From: Paradesulfitobacterium ferrireducens | GTDB lineage: Bacteria > Bacillota > Desulfitobacteriia > Desulfitobacteriales > Desulfitobacteriaceae | Reading direction: 5' to 3' | Length of the DNA: 64,000 bases | Assembly (NCBI RefSeq): GCF_017310645.1 | Contig: NZ_JAFLRH010000040.1 | Location: 62,001-126,000, forward strand | Part shown: piece after piece, positions 25,513 to 34,311 of the stretch | Position numbering within the stretch: position 1 is the stretch's first letter | Layout of the letters: every line of letters starts with the position of its first letter | Program-made: the position numbers and the translations under genes | The notes under the pieces: generated by a model | The model's input: only the letters and a program-made list of their open reading frames with translations | Told to the model about the DNA's origin: nothing | Databases searched by the model: none

Positions 25513-25700
25513 GTTACAGGTGCCCGCATGGGAGAATAGGGAACCGGGTGAAAATTCCCGGACGGACCCGCCACTGTAAAGGTAAGCTGTCGCCATAACC
25601 ACTCCACTAGGGGGAAGGGGCGATCAAGCGATGAGCCTGAGTCAGGAGACCTGCCTGTAATGATCTATACCGCCTCGAAGGTAAGGCCGGTTAGGTGAGG
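25513..25700 (+). promoter_or_regulatory. Cobalamin riboswitch of the bza operon
   Basis: The aptamer core is clear: TTACAGGTGCCCGC at the 5' stem, GGACGGACCCGCCACTGTAA in the core and the B12-box GAGTCAGGAGACCTGCCTGT at about 25637-25656. A terminator hairpin follows at 25709. Cobalamin would shut off lower-ligand synthesis. Confidence 0.95.
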
Positions 25701-25708
25701 ATGAAGGT

Positions 25709-25746
25709 AAAATCCACGCCCTTGTTTTGGCGTGGATTTTTTATTT
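25709..25746 (+). terminator. Riboswitch expression-platform terminator (bza)
   Basis: AAATCCACGCC pairs with GGCGTGGATTT and is followed by a T-run, 25 bp before the bzaA ATG. Confidence 0.88.
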
Positions 25747-25770
25747 TACAACAAGAAGGAGGAGATTGTT

Positions 25771-27069
25771 ATGACTCAATTAAGCAGTGCCTTAAATGGT
25801 TTGATTACTCCTGAAATGGAACAGGTAGCTGCCAGCGAAGGGGTTGCTCCTGAAATTGTGAGACAAGGAGTAGCTGAAGGTACCATCGTCATACCCCGGA
25901 ACAATAAGCGCCAAAACATGATCCCAACCGGTATTGGGAAAGGGCTTAGAACCAAAGTCAGCGCCAGTATTGGTTTGTACGGCGGCAATGGAAGTATGGA
26001 TAGTGAACTTGCCAAGATTAAAGCGGCTGTAGGAGCCGGAACGGATGCCATCATGGATTTGAGCGTAAGCGGAGATATTGATGCTATGCGCAAGGAAAGT
26101 TTGGCCGCTGCAAGTACGCCGGTGGGAACACTGCCTTATTACCAAGCGGTGGCTGAAGCTGCCCAAAAGTATGGTACATCCGTAAAAATGGAAGTTGAAG
26201 AATTATTCGAGGTTATTGAACGGCAGGCCGCCGACGGTGTGGACTTTCTGGCCATGCACTGTGGCACTACCATGAGTATTGTAGAACGGGCCAAACAGGA
26301 AAAGAGGCTTGATCCTCTGGTAAGTTACGGAGGCTCCCATTTGATCGGCTGGATGTTACATAACCGGCAGGAAAACCCACTGTATGAATACTACGACAGA
26401 GTTCTGGAAATTGCCCGCAAGTATGACGTAACAGTCAGCATTGCAGACGGGATGCGGCCGGGCTGTCTGGCTGATTCGCTGGACGGCGCTCAAGTTCAGG
26501 AGTTGGTGGTTATTGGTGAACTGGTAAGACGGGCCAGGGAAGCGGGTGTTCAAGTCATGGTCAAAGGACCGGGTCACGTTCCTTTGAATCAGTTAAAAGC
26601 GACTGTGACCCTGCAAAAGAGCCTGTGCAAAGGGGCTCCCTACTTTGTGTTCGGACCGGTAGTAACGGATATTGCTGCAGGTTACGACCACATTAGTGCA
26701 GCCATAGGGGGCGCAATCAGCGCCTGGGCCGGAGCTGAGTTCTTATGCTATGTGACGCCTGCCGAACATATCGGTCTTCCTGATGTCAATCAAGTTCACG
26801 AAGGCGTGGTAGCTGCCCGGATCGCCGCCCATGCCGCCGATTTGGCTAAGGGTTTACCCGGGGCGGCAGAGTGGGATCTGGAGCTTTCCCGGGCAAGGAA
26901 GGCTTTGGATTGGAAAAAACAGATTGACTTGGCCATAGACCCGGGGCGCGCCGGGTATATGAGAAAAACCAGGAGTGATGATACCGTGGCCGGCTGCGCC
27001 ATGTGCGGGAAGTACTGCGCCATGGACATCGTGTCACAATATTTAGGGACATCCAAAGTAACTTGTTAA
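25771..27069 (+). CDS. bzaA: BzaA, 5-hydroxybenzimidazole synthase subunit (ThiC paralogue)
   Basis: A radical-SAM ThiC-family enzyme. With BzaB it converts the purine intermediate aminoimidazole ribotide to 5-hydroxybenzimidazole without oxygen. It has ThiC features (VKGPGHVPLNQ, FGPVVTDIAAGYDHISAAIG, CYVTPAEHIGLP). The C-terminal cluster site is CAMCGKYC, i.e. CX2CX3C rather than the CX2CX4C of ThiC. ATG after AAGGAGGAG. It is assigned as bzaA and not thiC because of the cobalamin riboswitch, the second ThiC paralogue and the order cobT-bzaC-bzaD-bzaE downstream. Confidence 0.92.
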   Translation: MTQLSSALNGLITPEMEQVAASEGVAPEIVRQGVAEGTIVIPRNNKRQNMIPTGIGKGLRTKVSASIGLYGGNGSMDSELAKIKAAVGAGTDAIMDLSVSGDIDAMRKESLAAASTPVGTLPYYQAVAEAAQKYGTSVKMEVEELFEVIERQAADGVDFLAMHCGTTMSIVERAKQEKRLDPLVSYGGSHLIGWMLHNRQENPLYEYYDRVLEIARKYDVTVSIADGMRPGCLADSLDGAQVQELVVIGELVRRAREAGVQVMVKGPGHVPLNQLKATVTLQKSLCKGAPYFVFGPVVTDIAAGYDHISAAIGGAISAWAGAEFLCYVTPAEHIGLPDVNQVHEGVVAARIAAHAADLAKGLPGAAEWDLELSRARKALDWKKQIDLAIDPGRAGYMRKTRSDDTVAGCAMCGKYCAMDIVSQYLGTSKVTC

Positions 27070-27178
27070 CACCCCCCATAGCTCTAGCGTGGCACTTACA
27101 GAGGTTAAACTATCCCCAAAGACCATCGTCACCGGGGACTATCGTTTCGAACATCAATTATAGGAAAGGGTGATATTA

Positions 27179-28456
27179 ATGACGCAGGTATTAGCAGCCC
27201 GGGCGGGTAAAATTACGCCGGAAATGGAAGCAGTCGCAGAACGGGAGTGTATGGATGTCAATGTTATCCGGGAAGGAGTAGCTTCCGGCAGGATCGTTAT
27301 TCCCCGAAATGTTAACCGGAGAGAATTTAATTACTGTGGCATCGGACAAGGTCTGCGCATCAAAGTCAATGCGTTGATTGGGACCTCTAGCAACCGTGAG
27401 GACCTGTCCATGGAAGAGAGGAAACTGGCTTTTGTGGAAGAGGCAGGATGTGATGCTCTCATGGATTTAAGCACCGGAGGGAATATTGACGGCATGAGGC
27501 GTCTAAGTCTGGAAAAAGCCAACATTGCTGTTGGCAGTGTCCCTATTTACCAGGCTGCCATTGAAGCCATTGAGCAACGGGGCAGCATTGTTGCCATGAC
27601 GGCAGAGGATATGTTTGAGACGATCGAAAAACAAGCTGCGGACGGCGTTGACTTCATGGCTATTCATAGTGCCTATAATTTTGATGTTCTTAAACGGCTG
27701 CAGGGAAGCGGACGTGTCACTGATGTGGTCAGCCGCGGCGGTTCATTTCTTACCGCCTGGATGCTGCATAACAACAAAGAAAACCCCCTTTACGAACAGT
27801 TTGATCGCTTACTGGAGATCCTAAAAAAATACGATGTCACCTTAAGCCTGGGAGATGCCATTCGTCCCGGTTCTACCGCTGACTCGCTGGATGCGGCTCA
27901 AGTTCAGGGACTTATCGTTGCCGGGGAATTAGTTGCCAGAACCCAGGCAGCCGGTGTTCAGATCATGGTGGAAGGACCGGGACACGTGCCCATGCACCAT
28001 GTAGAGGCAACCATTCAACTACAGAAACGTTTATGCAATGGTGCGCCTTACTTTATTTTAGGCACACTGTCTACGGATGTGGCACCGGGATATGACCATA
28101 TTACATCCGCAATTGGCGGGGCTATCGCCGGTGCAGCCGGTGCCGACTTCCTGTGCTATGTGACTCCAGCCGAGCATCTGGGATTGCCTACGGAAGAGGA
28201 TGTCAAAGAGGGTGTTATCGCCGCCCGGATTGCGGCCCATGCCGCAGATCTCGCCCGGGGAAACAAACACGCCTGGGAGCAAGATATGCAAATGGCGCGG
28301 GCCCGGGTAGCCCTTGATATTGATGGCCAAATCGTTGCTTCTGTCGATCCGGAAAAAACGAAATCCGCTCTGGCGACCGGGGATGACCACCAGTGTGCTG
28401 TATGCGGACCGGATTGCGCCGCCCAGGTGGCAGCGAAATATTACGGGATTGCATAA
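27179..28456 (+). CDS. bzaB: BzaB, 5-hydroxybenzimidazole synthase subunit (ThiC paralogue)
   Basis: The second ThiC-family enzyme of the operon, needed together with BzaA for 5-hydroxybenzimidazole. Motifs are VEGPGHVPMHHVEATIQLQK, LSTDVAPGYDHITSAIGG and the C-terminal CAVCGPDC (CX2CX3C, as in BzaA). The ATG at 27179 follows GGAAAGGGTGA; a GTG at 27170 belongs to that site. The 109-bp gap to bzaA has no clear hairpin terminator. BzaA and BzaB differ enough to be old duplicates. Confidence 0.92.
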   Translation: MTQVLAARAGKITPEMEAVAERECMDVNVIREGVASGRIVIPRNVNRREFNYCGIGQGLRIKVNALIGTSSNREDLSMEERKLAFVEEAGCDALMDLSTGGNIDGMRRLSLEKANIAVGSVPIYQAAIEAIEQRGSIVAMTAEDMFETIEKQAADGVDFMAIHSAYNFDVLKRLQGSGRVTDVVSRGGSFLTAWMLHNNKENPLYEQFDRLLEILKKYDVTLSLGDAIRPGSTADSLDAAQVQGLIVAGELVARTQAAGVQIMVEGPGHVPMHHVEATIQLQKRLCNGAPYFILGTLSTDVAPGYDHITSAIGGAIAGAAGADFLCYVTPAEHLGLPTEEDVKEGVIAARIAAHAADLARGNKHAWEQDMQMARARVALDIDGQIVASVDPEKTKSALATGDDHQCAVCGPDCAAQVAAKYYGIA

Positions 28457-28534
28457 CTCTTTTCCTGAATCACTATGGATGGGGACAGATCCCCATCCAG
28501 CATGGTACAAATACTTAAGTTCCAGGGAGGGTAG

Positions 28535-29623
28535 ATGTACATGGGCTTAACACTTAGAGAAGCTATCCAAGGAATTGAACCTTTAAGCGATGAATGGCGG
28601 TTGAAGGCCAGAGACTACCTGAACAATTTGGCCATTCCCCAGGGAAGCTTGGGGGAACTCTTAAACCTGGCGGAACAACTGGCCGCCATCAAACAGAGTC
28701 TTAAACCCTCTGTACGTCAAAAAACAGTAGTGACGATGGCCGGAGACCACGGAGTTGTGGCCGAAGGGGTAAGTGCTTTTCCTCAGGAAGTCACTCCGCA
28801 GATGGTGAGTAATTTTGTGGCCGGGGGAGCAGCTATCAACGTTCTCGCCGGGGTGGCAGGGGCCAGGGTGCTGGTGGTTGATATGGGAGTAGCCGCCGAC
28901 TTAAGTGAATTGGTCCGGGAAGGGAAAATCATCTCCCGCAAAATAGCGGATGGGACCCGCAATATGACCCAGGGGCCGGCCATGACCCGTGCCCAGGCCG
29001 AGCAAGCCTTAGAGAGCGGCATCAACCTGGTTGGCGACCTGGTGGGGGAGGGGGTTGAACTCCTGGCCACCGGTGATATGGGTATCGGCAATACGACCCC
29101 CAGCAGTGCCATTCTTGCTGTCTTTTCGGGACTTCCGGTTCATGAGGTTACCGGCAGGGGAACAGGAATCGCTGATGCAGCCCTGGAGAACAAGGTCAGA
29201 GTGATTGAAAAGGCTTTGGCCGTTAATAAACCTGATGCCGGCGATCCGGTGGATGTGCTGGCTAAAGTAGGCGGCTTGGAAATCGGCGGGATTGCCGGGA
29301 TTATTCTGGGAGCTGCCTATTATAAAGTACCGGTGGTCGTAGACGGTTTTATCTCTTCGGCCGGAGCCCTAGTGGCTAAAAAGTTAGCCCCTCATTCCCT
29401 GGACTATATGATTGCTGCCCACCAATCCATGGAGTCAGGGCACCGGTCCATGCTTCAGGAACTGGGTCTCAGGCCTCTCTTAAACCTGAACCTGCGGCTG
29501 GGTGAAGGTACCGGTGCCGCTCTGGCCATGAACCTGGTGGAAGCCTCCGCCCAAGTGATCGGGAGGATGCTTACTTTTGAGGATGCCGGAGTTTCCCGTG
29601 ATACGGCCGGGGTGAAAGAATAA
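28535..29623 (+). CDS. cobT: Nicotinate-nucleotide:dimethylbenzimidazole phosphoribosyltransferase
   Basis: CobT activates the lower-ligand base to its alpha-ribazole phosphate using nicotinate mononucleotide. It is full length (362). Motifs are TMAGDHGVVAEGVSAFPQEV, ATGDMGIGNTTPSSA and NLRLGEGTGAALA, the last containing the catalytic Glu. GGGAGGG lies 4 bases before the ATG at 28535 and 10 before an ATG at 28541, so either start is possible. It is located between base synthesis and base tailoring genes, as in other bza operons. Confidence 0.95.
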   Translation: MYMGLTLREAIQGIEPLSDEWRLKARDYLNNLAIPQGSLGELLNLAEQLAAIKQSLKPSVRQKTVVTMAGDHGVVAEGVSAFPQEVTPQMVSNFVAGGAAINVLAGVAGARVLVVDMGVAADLSELVREGKIISRKIADGTRNMTQGPAMTRAQAEQALESGINLVGDLVGEGVELLATGDMGIGNTTPSSAILAVFSGLPVHEVTGRGTGIADAALENKVRVIEKALAVNKPDAGDPVDVLAKVGGLEIGGIAGIILGAAYYKVPVVVDGFISSAGALVAKKLAPHSLDYMIAAHQSMESGHRSMLQELGLRPLLNLNLRLGEGTGAALAMNLVEASAQVIGRMLTFEDAGVSRDTAGVKE

Positions 29624-31176
29624 TGAAGGGCCTGCCCTATTTTAAGCATAATCCTCAAGAGGCCGGGCCCCAGTACCTGGAAGACCTGGCGGCAGGGTAT
29701 TGGTTTTCCGAGGCTCTGTTTACGGCGGTTGAACTTGAGGTCTTCACTATTCTCGATACTGGCGGAAAATCAGTTCCGGAACTGGCAGAAGCGCTTAAGC
29801 TTCACCCCCGGGGGCTGGAGCGCTTTCTCCATGCCCTCTGCGCTCTGGGGTTGCTGACCGCTGACGGTACATATTATTTTAATACCAAACTATCCAGTGA
29901 GTATCTTGTTAAAGATAAGAGCAATTACCAGGGAGATTCGATCCTGTGGCGCCGGCAGCTCTTTTCCGGCTGGCAGGATTTATCGAAGTGTCTGGAAGCC
30001 GGTGAAAGGATTAATTACGCTTCTTCTGAGGAAGAACCTGAACAGTTAGCCCGGCGCAGCCGGAAGTATATCAGCGCGATGGACAACGTAGCCCGGACTA
30101 AAGTCCAAGAGATTGTTCCATTTTTCGAGGGGTTACCCCTTGCTGGGAAGCTTCTTGATGTCGGGGCGGGTTCAGGAGCAATGGCCGCCGGTTTTCTGGA
30201 GCGTTTTCCTGCTCTGACGGCCACAGTTCTTGACCTGTCTCACGTTTTGGATTTTACCCGGGAATTGATGGACAAGAGAGGATTTGGGGAGCGCATAATT
30301 TATTGTCCCGCTAACATTTTGGAACCTTGGCCCGTTCAACACCAGGGGTTTGACCTGGTCATCCTCTCCAATATCATTCACGCTTATTCAGAGGGAGAGA
30401 TTCCCGCAGTCCTGGAGCGGGCTGCCAATTGTCTCAAAACGGAAGGACTGCTGCTCATCCACGATTTTTTCCCGGAACATTACCCTGAAAAGGCCGCTCT
30501 GTTTGATCTGAATATGTTCATCAATACCTATAATGGCAAAATCTTTTCCCAAACCTGGGTCCGGCAAGAACTGGCCGGGGTAAAACTTTTCACGACCGAG
30601 CTAATTCCACTGGCAACTGATACGGCTGTGATCTTTGCTGCCAAAAAGGCCGAGAACTTCGGAACTCTCCGTCTCGATGCCAAGTCCCGCTTGCAAGCGA
30701 GGATTAAGGATCTGGGATTCAGGGAAGTTGCTCTTATTTCTACAGAAAACATTCATATCCCTGATTGGGCAGAGCTTAAGTGCCGGTTTGGCTGTGAGCG
30801 GTACGGAAAACCTCACTGCCCGCCCAATAGCCCTTCCCCGGGGAAAACAAGAGAAGTTCTGCAAGACTTTACCCAGGCACTGCTCTTGGAAGGGGAGCCT
30901 CCGGCCAGAACCTTCCAGCGCCAGGTATTGCAGGCTGAAAAAGCAGCCTTTGCCGCAGGTTTTCACAAAGCTTTTGCTTATTGGGCCGGACCGTGTGCCA
31001 TCTGTGAGACTTGCACGACTGACGGGACATGCCGCAATCCACGGGATGCCCGGCCCTCGATGGAGGGAGCGGGTATCGACGTCTATGAGACAGTGCGGCG
31101 AGCGGGGCTCAGCCTCAGAACTTTACCTCAGCAAGGTGATTACGTTAAATATTTTGCACTCGTGCTATTGGAGTGA
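29623..31176 (+). CDS. bzaC: BzaC-type O-methyltransferase fused to a Cys-rich DUF2284-like domain
   Basis: BzaC methylates 5-hydroxybenzimidazole to 5-methoxybenzimidazole with SAM. Residues 20-110 are the winged-helix dimerisation domain, and 175-340 the methyltransferase domain with LLDVGAGSGAMAAGF and NIIHAYSEGEI. Residues about 355-517 form a second domain with seven cysteines (387, 391, 399, 458, 461, 464, 470), including CRFGCERYGKPHCPPNSPSP and GPCAICETCTTDGTC, as in DUF2284 metal-binding proteins. The start overlaps the cobT stop (TAATG). The role of the extra domain is unknown. Confidence 0.88.
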   Translation: MKGLPYFKHNPQEAGPQYLEDLAAGYWFSEALFTAVELEVFTILDTGGKSVPELAEALKLHPRGLERFLHALCALGLLTADGTYYFNTKLSSEYLVKDKSNYQGDSILWRRQLFSGWQDLSKCLEAGERINYASSEEEPEQLARRSRKYISAMDNVARTKVQEIVPFFEGLPLAGKLLDVGAGSGAMAAGFLERFPALTATVLDLSHVLDFTRELMDKRGFGERIIYCPANILEPWPVQHQGFDLVILSNIIHAYSEGEIPAVLERAANCLKTEGLLLIHDFFPEHYPEKAALFDLNMFINTYNGKIFSQTWVRQELAGVKLFTTELIPLATDTAVIFAAKKAENFGTLRLDAKSRLQARIKDLGFREVALISTENIHIPDWAELKCRFGCERYGKPHCPPNSPSPGKTREVLQDFTQALLLEGEPPARTFQRQVLQAEKAAFAAGFHKAFAYWAGPCAICETCTTDGTCRNPRDARPSMEGAGIDVYETVRRAGLSLRTLPQQGDYVKYFALVLLE

Positions 31177-32520
31177 ATGAGCGTGCGTGTTTTAATGATC
31201 CAAACTCCTTCAGTGGAAGGAATTTCTCAGGAAAAAGTCTATCCCATCGGGATTGTGTCCCTGGCTGGCCGCCTGCAGAGCTATGGGCATGAGGTAGGAA
31301 TTCTCGATATGAATTTGGCTACCGATCCGTTCGGAGCCCTAAAGGAGAAGCTTTTAGCCTTCGAACCGGAAGTCGTAGGGTTATCGCTGCGCAATATCGA
31401 TCCTTTGGCCAACAAAACCAGTTCACTAATCCCACCGTTTATGGTCACGGTTCGCCTGATTTCAGCTGTCTGGCCCCAGGCCTGGCTGATTGCCGGCGGT
31501 ACCGGATTTTCTCTTTTTCCGGAACGCCTGATGCAGGAGTTGCCGGAAATAGACTACGGTATTGTTGGAGAAGCGGAAACATCCTTTCCGGCTCTTCTCT
31601 CTTCCATAGACAGTCCATCCCCGCTGCCGGGGCTCTGCCTGCGGGACGGTTCCGGCATAAGAGTGATACCGCCTGCCAAAGACTTTGACATGGCGGGCTA
31701 TGTCCCTCCGGACCGGAGGCTGCTCGATCCTTCGCTCTATTTGGGGATTAACAACTATGTTCCTACCATCGGTATAGAGACCAAACGGGGATGCCCGATC
31801 AACTGTGCCTATTGTGTCTATCCGAAACTCCAGGGCAAGAAATTGCGCTGCCGCCCGCCGGCGGCAGTGGTGGATGAAATGGAACTCTTGCACAAGGAAT
31901 ATGGCATTGAGAGTTTTCATTTTACCGATCCTGTCCTGAATATTCCCCATGGCCACCTGGAAGAAATTTGCCGGGAGATCTTGCGCCGTAAACTTAAAGT
32001 CCGCTGGGACGGTTTTATGCGGGAAGATCAATTGAATGAGAAAAATGTAGCCCTGTTTGAACAGGCCGGGTGTGAATGTTTTTCCTTCTCCCCTGATGGC
32101 CTGTGCCAGGAATCATTGGATATCCTGGGCAAACACCTCCGTGAAGCGGACATTTTAAAAGCGGCCGCTCTTACCGCCCGCACTGACGTGCTCAGTGTTT
32201 TTCATTTTATGGTGAATGTACCCGGTGAAACAGAAAAAACAATTGAAAAGGGAATCCGTCTCCTGGACAGGCTCTATGAAGTGTACAGCGCGAAAAAAAA
32301 CCTGGGCACAATTATTTTGAACAATATCCGCATTTTACCTGGGACCCCGATTGAGGCCATAGCCAAGGCGCAGGGAGTTATAGATGAGGAAACCGATTTG
32401 CTTTATCCGGTTTATTACAACCCCAAACCTTTTGACACCCTAAGATACCGGTTGGAAACACTCCATCTATGCCAAAATGTGTTCATGTGGCAGGAAGTGA
32501 GGCAGGATTATGAAGGATAG
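31177..32520 (+). CDS. bzaD: BzaD, B12-binding radical SAM C-methyltransferase
   Basis: In the known pathway BzaD adds the 6-methyl group to 5-methoxybenzimidazole. An N-terminal cobalamin-binding Rossmann domain (about 1-140, GRLQSYGHEVGILDMN, IAGGTGFSLFPE) is followed by a radical SAM domain with RGCPINCAYCVYP (Cys206, Cys210, Cys213). The ATG directly abuts the stop of bzaC. The order in the operon decides between BzaD and BzaE. Confidence 0.9.
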   Translation: MSVRVLMIQTPSVEGISQEKVYPIGIVSLAGRLQSYGHEVGILDMNLATDPFGALKEKLLAFEPEVVGLSLRNIDPLANKTSSLIPPFMVTVRLISAVWPQAWLIAGGTGFSLFPERLMQELPEIDYGIVGEAETSFPALLSSIDSPSPLPGLCLRDGSGIRVIPPAKDFDMAGYVPPDRRLLDPSLYLGINNYVPTIGIETKRGCPINCAYCVYPKLQGKKLRCRPPAAVVDEMELLHKEYGIESFHFTDPVLNIPHGHLEEICREILRRKLKVRWDGFMREDQLNEKNVALFEQAGCECFSFSPDGLCQESLDILGKHLREADILKAAALTARTDVLSVFHFMVNVPGETEKTIEKGIRLLDRLYEVYSAKKNLGTIILNNIRILPGTPIEAIAKAQGVIDEETDLLYPVYYNPKPFDTLRYRLETLHLCQNVFMWQEVRQDYEG

Positions 32521-34123
32521 TACCTTGAAGATACTATTAGTGGAGCACCCCCGGACCGTGAGTGCAGAACGGTGCAACGATATCGCCAATACACCTCTTT
32601 CTTCCTGCCTGCATTCCGGTTATGTTGCCGGTATGCTACAGAGCAAAGGACACGAGGTCGAGATTGTCGAGGGATTCCTGGACCGGCTGTCCTACCGGGA
32701 GCTTGACAACAGGATCAGCGCTTTCAAACCGGATCTTCTGGGAGTGCATATGGTCTATCACTGGCAGAACGATTCGGCTCTCTTTGCTTTCCTGGAGCAG
32801 GTCAAAGCAAAGAAGTGTGCTTCATATATTACGGTTTACGGGTTTTATCCCACGATGGCGGCCGAAGATATTTTGGGGAAATGTCAGGCGGTTGATTCCG
32901 TCATCCTGGGTGAACCGGAATTTACGTTTGCTGAACTTGCCGCAGCAGTTTCCGGCGGGGTTAATCAGGCAGAAAAATCTTCAGATGCTCTGATTAATCC
33001 TGAACGCATTCCTGGCCTGGCCCTGCGGGATGAATCCGGCAAAATTGTTTCCCGGAGGCGTGAACTGGCAGAAAACCTGGATGAATTTCCTTTTCCCGTC
33101 CGCACGGAAGCCATGCTCCGGATGGCTGAAGTCAATCTGCTGGGAAGCAGGGGATGTTACGGCGGGTGCACTTTTTGCTACATTAACCCGTTCTATGGGC
33201 AGGGCTCGCGCTGGCGGGCCCGCAGTCCGGAGAATATTGTGGCGGAAATCGACAGTATTATTGCTGCAACGGGGAAAAGAGATTTCTATTTTACCGATCC
33301 CAACTTTTTCGGTCCCGGGCCCAGAGGCCAGGAGAGAGCGTTGCGTTTGGCTTCCCTTCTGAAATCCAGAAATATTCGATTTGGCATCGAAGCCCGGGTC
33401 AATGACATCCATGAGGAGACGGTCGCGGCGCTGGTTGAAGCGGGCCTCCGGGATATCCTGATCGGTCTGGAAAGCGGCAGGGATGAATCTCTCCAACGCT
33501 TGAACAAAATGACCACTGTAGCCCAAAATGAGAGGGCCATCCAGATTCTTCGCCGGCACGGAATTGAACCCAATGTCGGGTTTATCATGTTTGAGCCTGA
33601 TTCATCGCTGGATGATGTACGCACCAATTATGAATTTCTGAAGCGCAATGAGCTGCTCAAAAATCTTACGATCACGGCTAACGTGCTTTACCACGATCAG
33701 ATTCTTTTAAAAGGAACTCCGGCTTATCAAAAACTCAAGGAGGAAGGCCGCCTGCAAACCGACCCCTCTTTGAGTTATGAAGGCACGACCTCGATTGCCG
33801 ACCCCAAGGTGGCAGCTTTAGCTAAAATGATGAGAGAAATTACGAATTTCATTTTTGAGTATATGGACGGAATCTGGAGCGGAAAACTGCTTGAACCCAT
33901 AGGTGCCAGGGAAAAATACGAGGAAGCTAACAGCTTTTTGGTAGAAACTTTTGAGAGCAGCTTAAAGACGCTGGAAGCAGGCGACCTCTTGACGGATCAG
34001 CAAATCGATTTATTGGTAAAAGAAGCTATCACAAAAATAAGAGAAATGTTGCCGGGATCTTTAGAAATTCATAAGAAATTCACAATTTATTCATCTCATA
34101 GTCGCATGAGGCTGTTAAACTAG
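32510..34123 (+). CDS. bzaE: BzaE, B12-binding radical SAM enzyme
   Basis: BzaE completes 5,6-dimethylbenzimidazole in the anaerobic pathway. The N-terminal cobalamin-binding domain (SKGHEVEIVEGFLDRL, ILGEPEFTFAEL) is followed by a radical SAM domain with RGCYGGCTFCYINPF (Cys216, Cys220, Cys223) and DILIGLESGRDESLQRLNK. The start overlaps bzaD by 11 bp. The last 20 codons contain three 11-bp ATTCAY repeats that probably belong to the promoter of the next gene, so the C-terminus is shaped by an embedded regulatory site. Confidence 0.9.
   Translation: MKDSTLKILLVEHPRTVSAERCNDIANTPLSSCLHSGYVAGMLQSKGHEVEIVEGFLDRLSYRELDNRISAFKPDLLGVHMVYHWQNDSALFAFLEQVKAKKCASYITVYGFYPTMAAEDILGKCQAVDSVILGEPEFTFAELAAAVSGGVNQAEKSSDALINPERIPGLALRDESGKIVSRRRELAENLDEFPFPVRTEAMLRMAEVNLLGSRGCYGGCTFCYINPFYGQGSRWRARSPENIVAEIDSIIAATGKRDFYFTDPNFFGPGPRGQERALRLASLLKSRNIRFGIEARVNDIHEETVAALVEAGLRDILIGLESGRDESLQRLNKMTTVAQNERAIQILRRHGIEPNVGFIMFEPDSSLDDVRTNYEFLKRNELLKNLTITANVLYHDQILLKGTPAYQKLKEEGRLQTDPSLSYEGTTSIADPKVAALAKMMREITNFIFEYMDGIWSGKLLEPIGAREKYEEANSFLVETFESSLKTLEAGDLLTDQQIDLLVKEAITKIREMLPGSLEIHKKFTIYSSHSRMRLLN
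34067..34120 (+). promoter_or_regulatory. Array of 11-bp ATTCAY repeats inside the 3' end of bzaE
   Basis: ATTCAT at 34067, ATTCAC at 34078 and ATTCAT at 34089 lie at exact 11-bp steps. TTAAAC begins 26 bp after the last unit (34115), with a possible -10 GCTAAT near 34137. This would start a transcript just ahead of the c-di-AMP riboswitch. Confidence 0.6.
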
Positions 34124-34124
34124 G

Positions 34125-34300
34125 AAAAGCCGCAAGGCTAATTTGATCCAAACAAAATCGAGCTGAATCTAAGGCAATCCTTAGAACGGGGGAATTTTAA
34201 TCCGATGGCCAACTGCCTTTTTAGGGGTGAATCACGTCTAACGTGTAGGGCTTACACCTTCCTGCCCGAATCCGTCAACTAACCTCGTAAGCTAAGAAAG
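34125..34300 (+). promoter_or_regulatory. c-di-AMP (ydaO/yuaA) riboswitch
   Basis: The class hallmarks are present in order: AACGGGGGAA (34185-34194), GGGGTGAATC (about 34224-34233), GTAGGGC and the strongly conserved CTTCCTGCCCGAATCCGTCA (34258-34277) followed by ACTAACCTCGTAAGC. The class commonly precedes NlpC/P60 wall hydrolase genes, as here, and turns expression off when c-di-AMP is bound. I saw no intrinsic terminator after it, so the mode of control is open. Confidence 0.93.
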
Positions 34301-34311
34301 GTGGAGGAATT

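Noticed and set aside
25771..28456. Two thiC genes for thiamine synthesis
   Set aside because: The cobalamin (not TPP) riboswitch, the tandem duplication and the cobT-methyltransferase-radical SAM genes downstream fit bzaA/bzaB.
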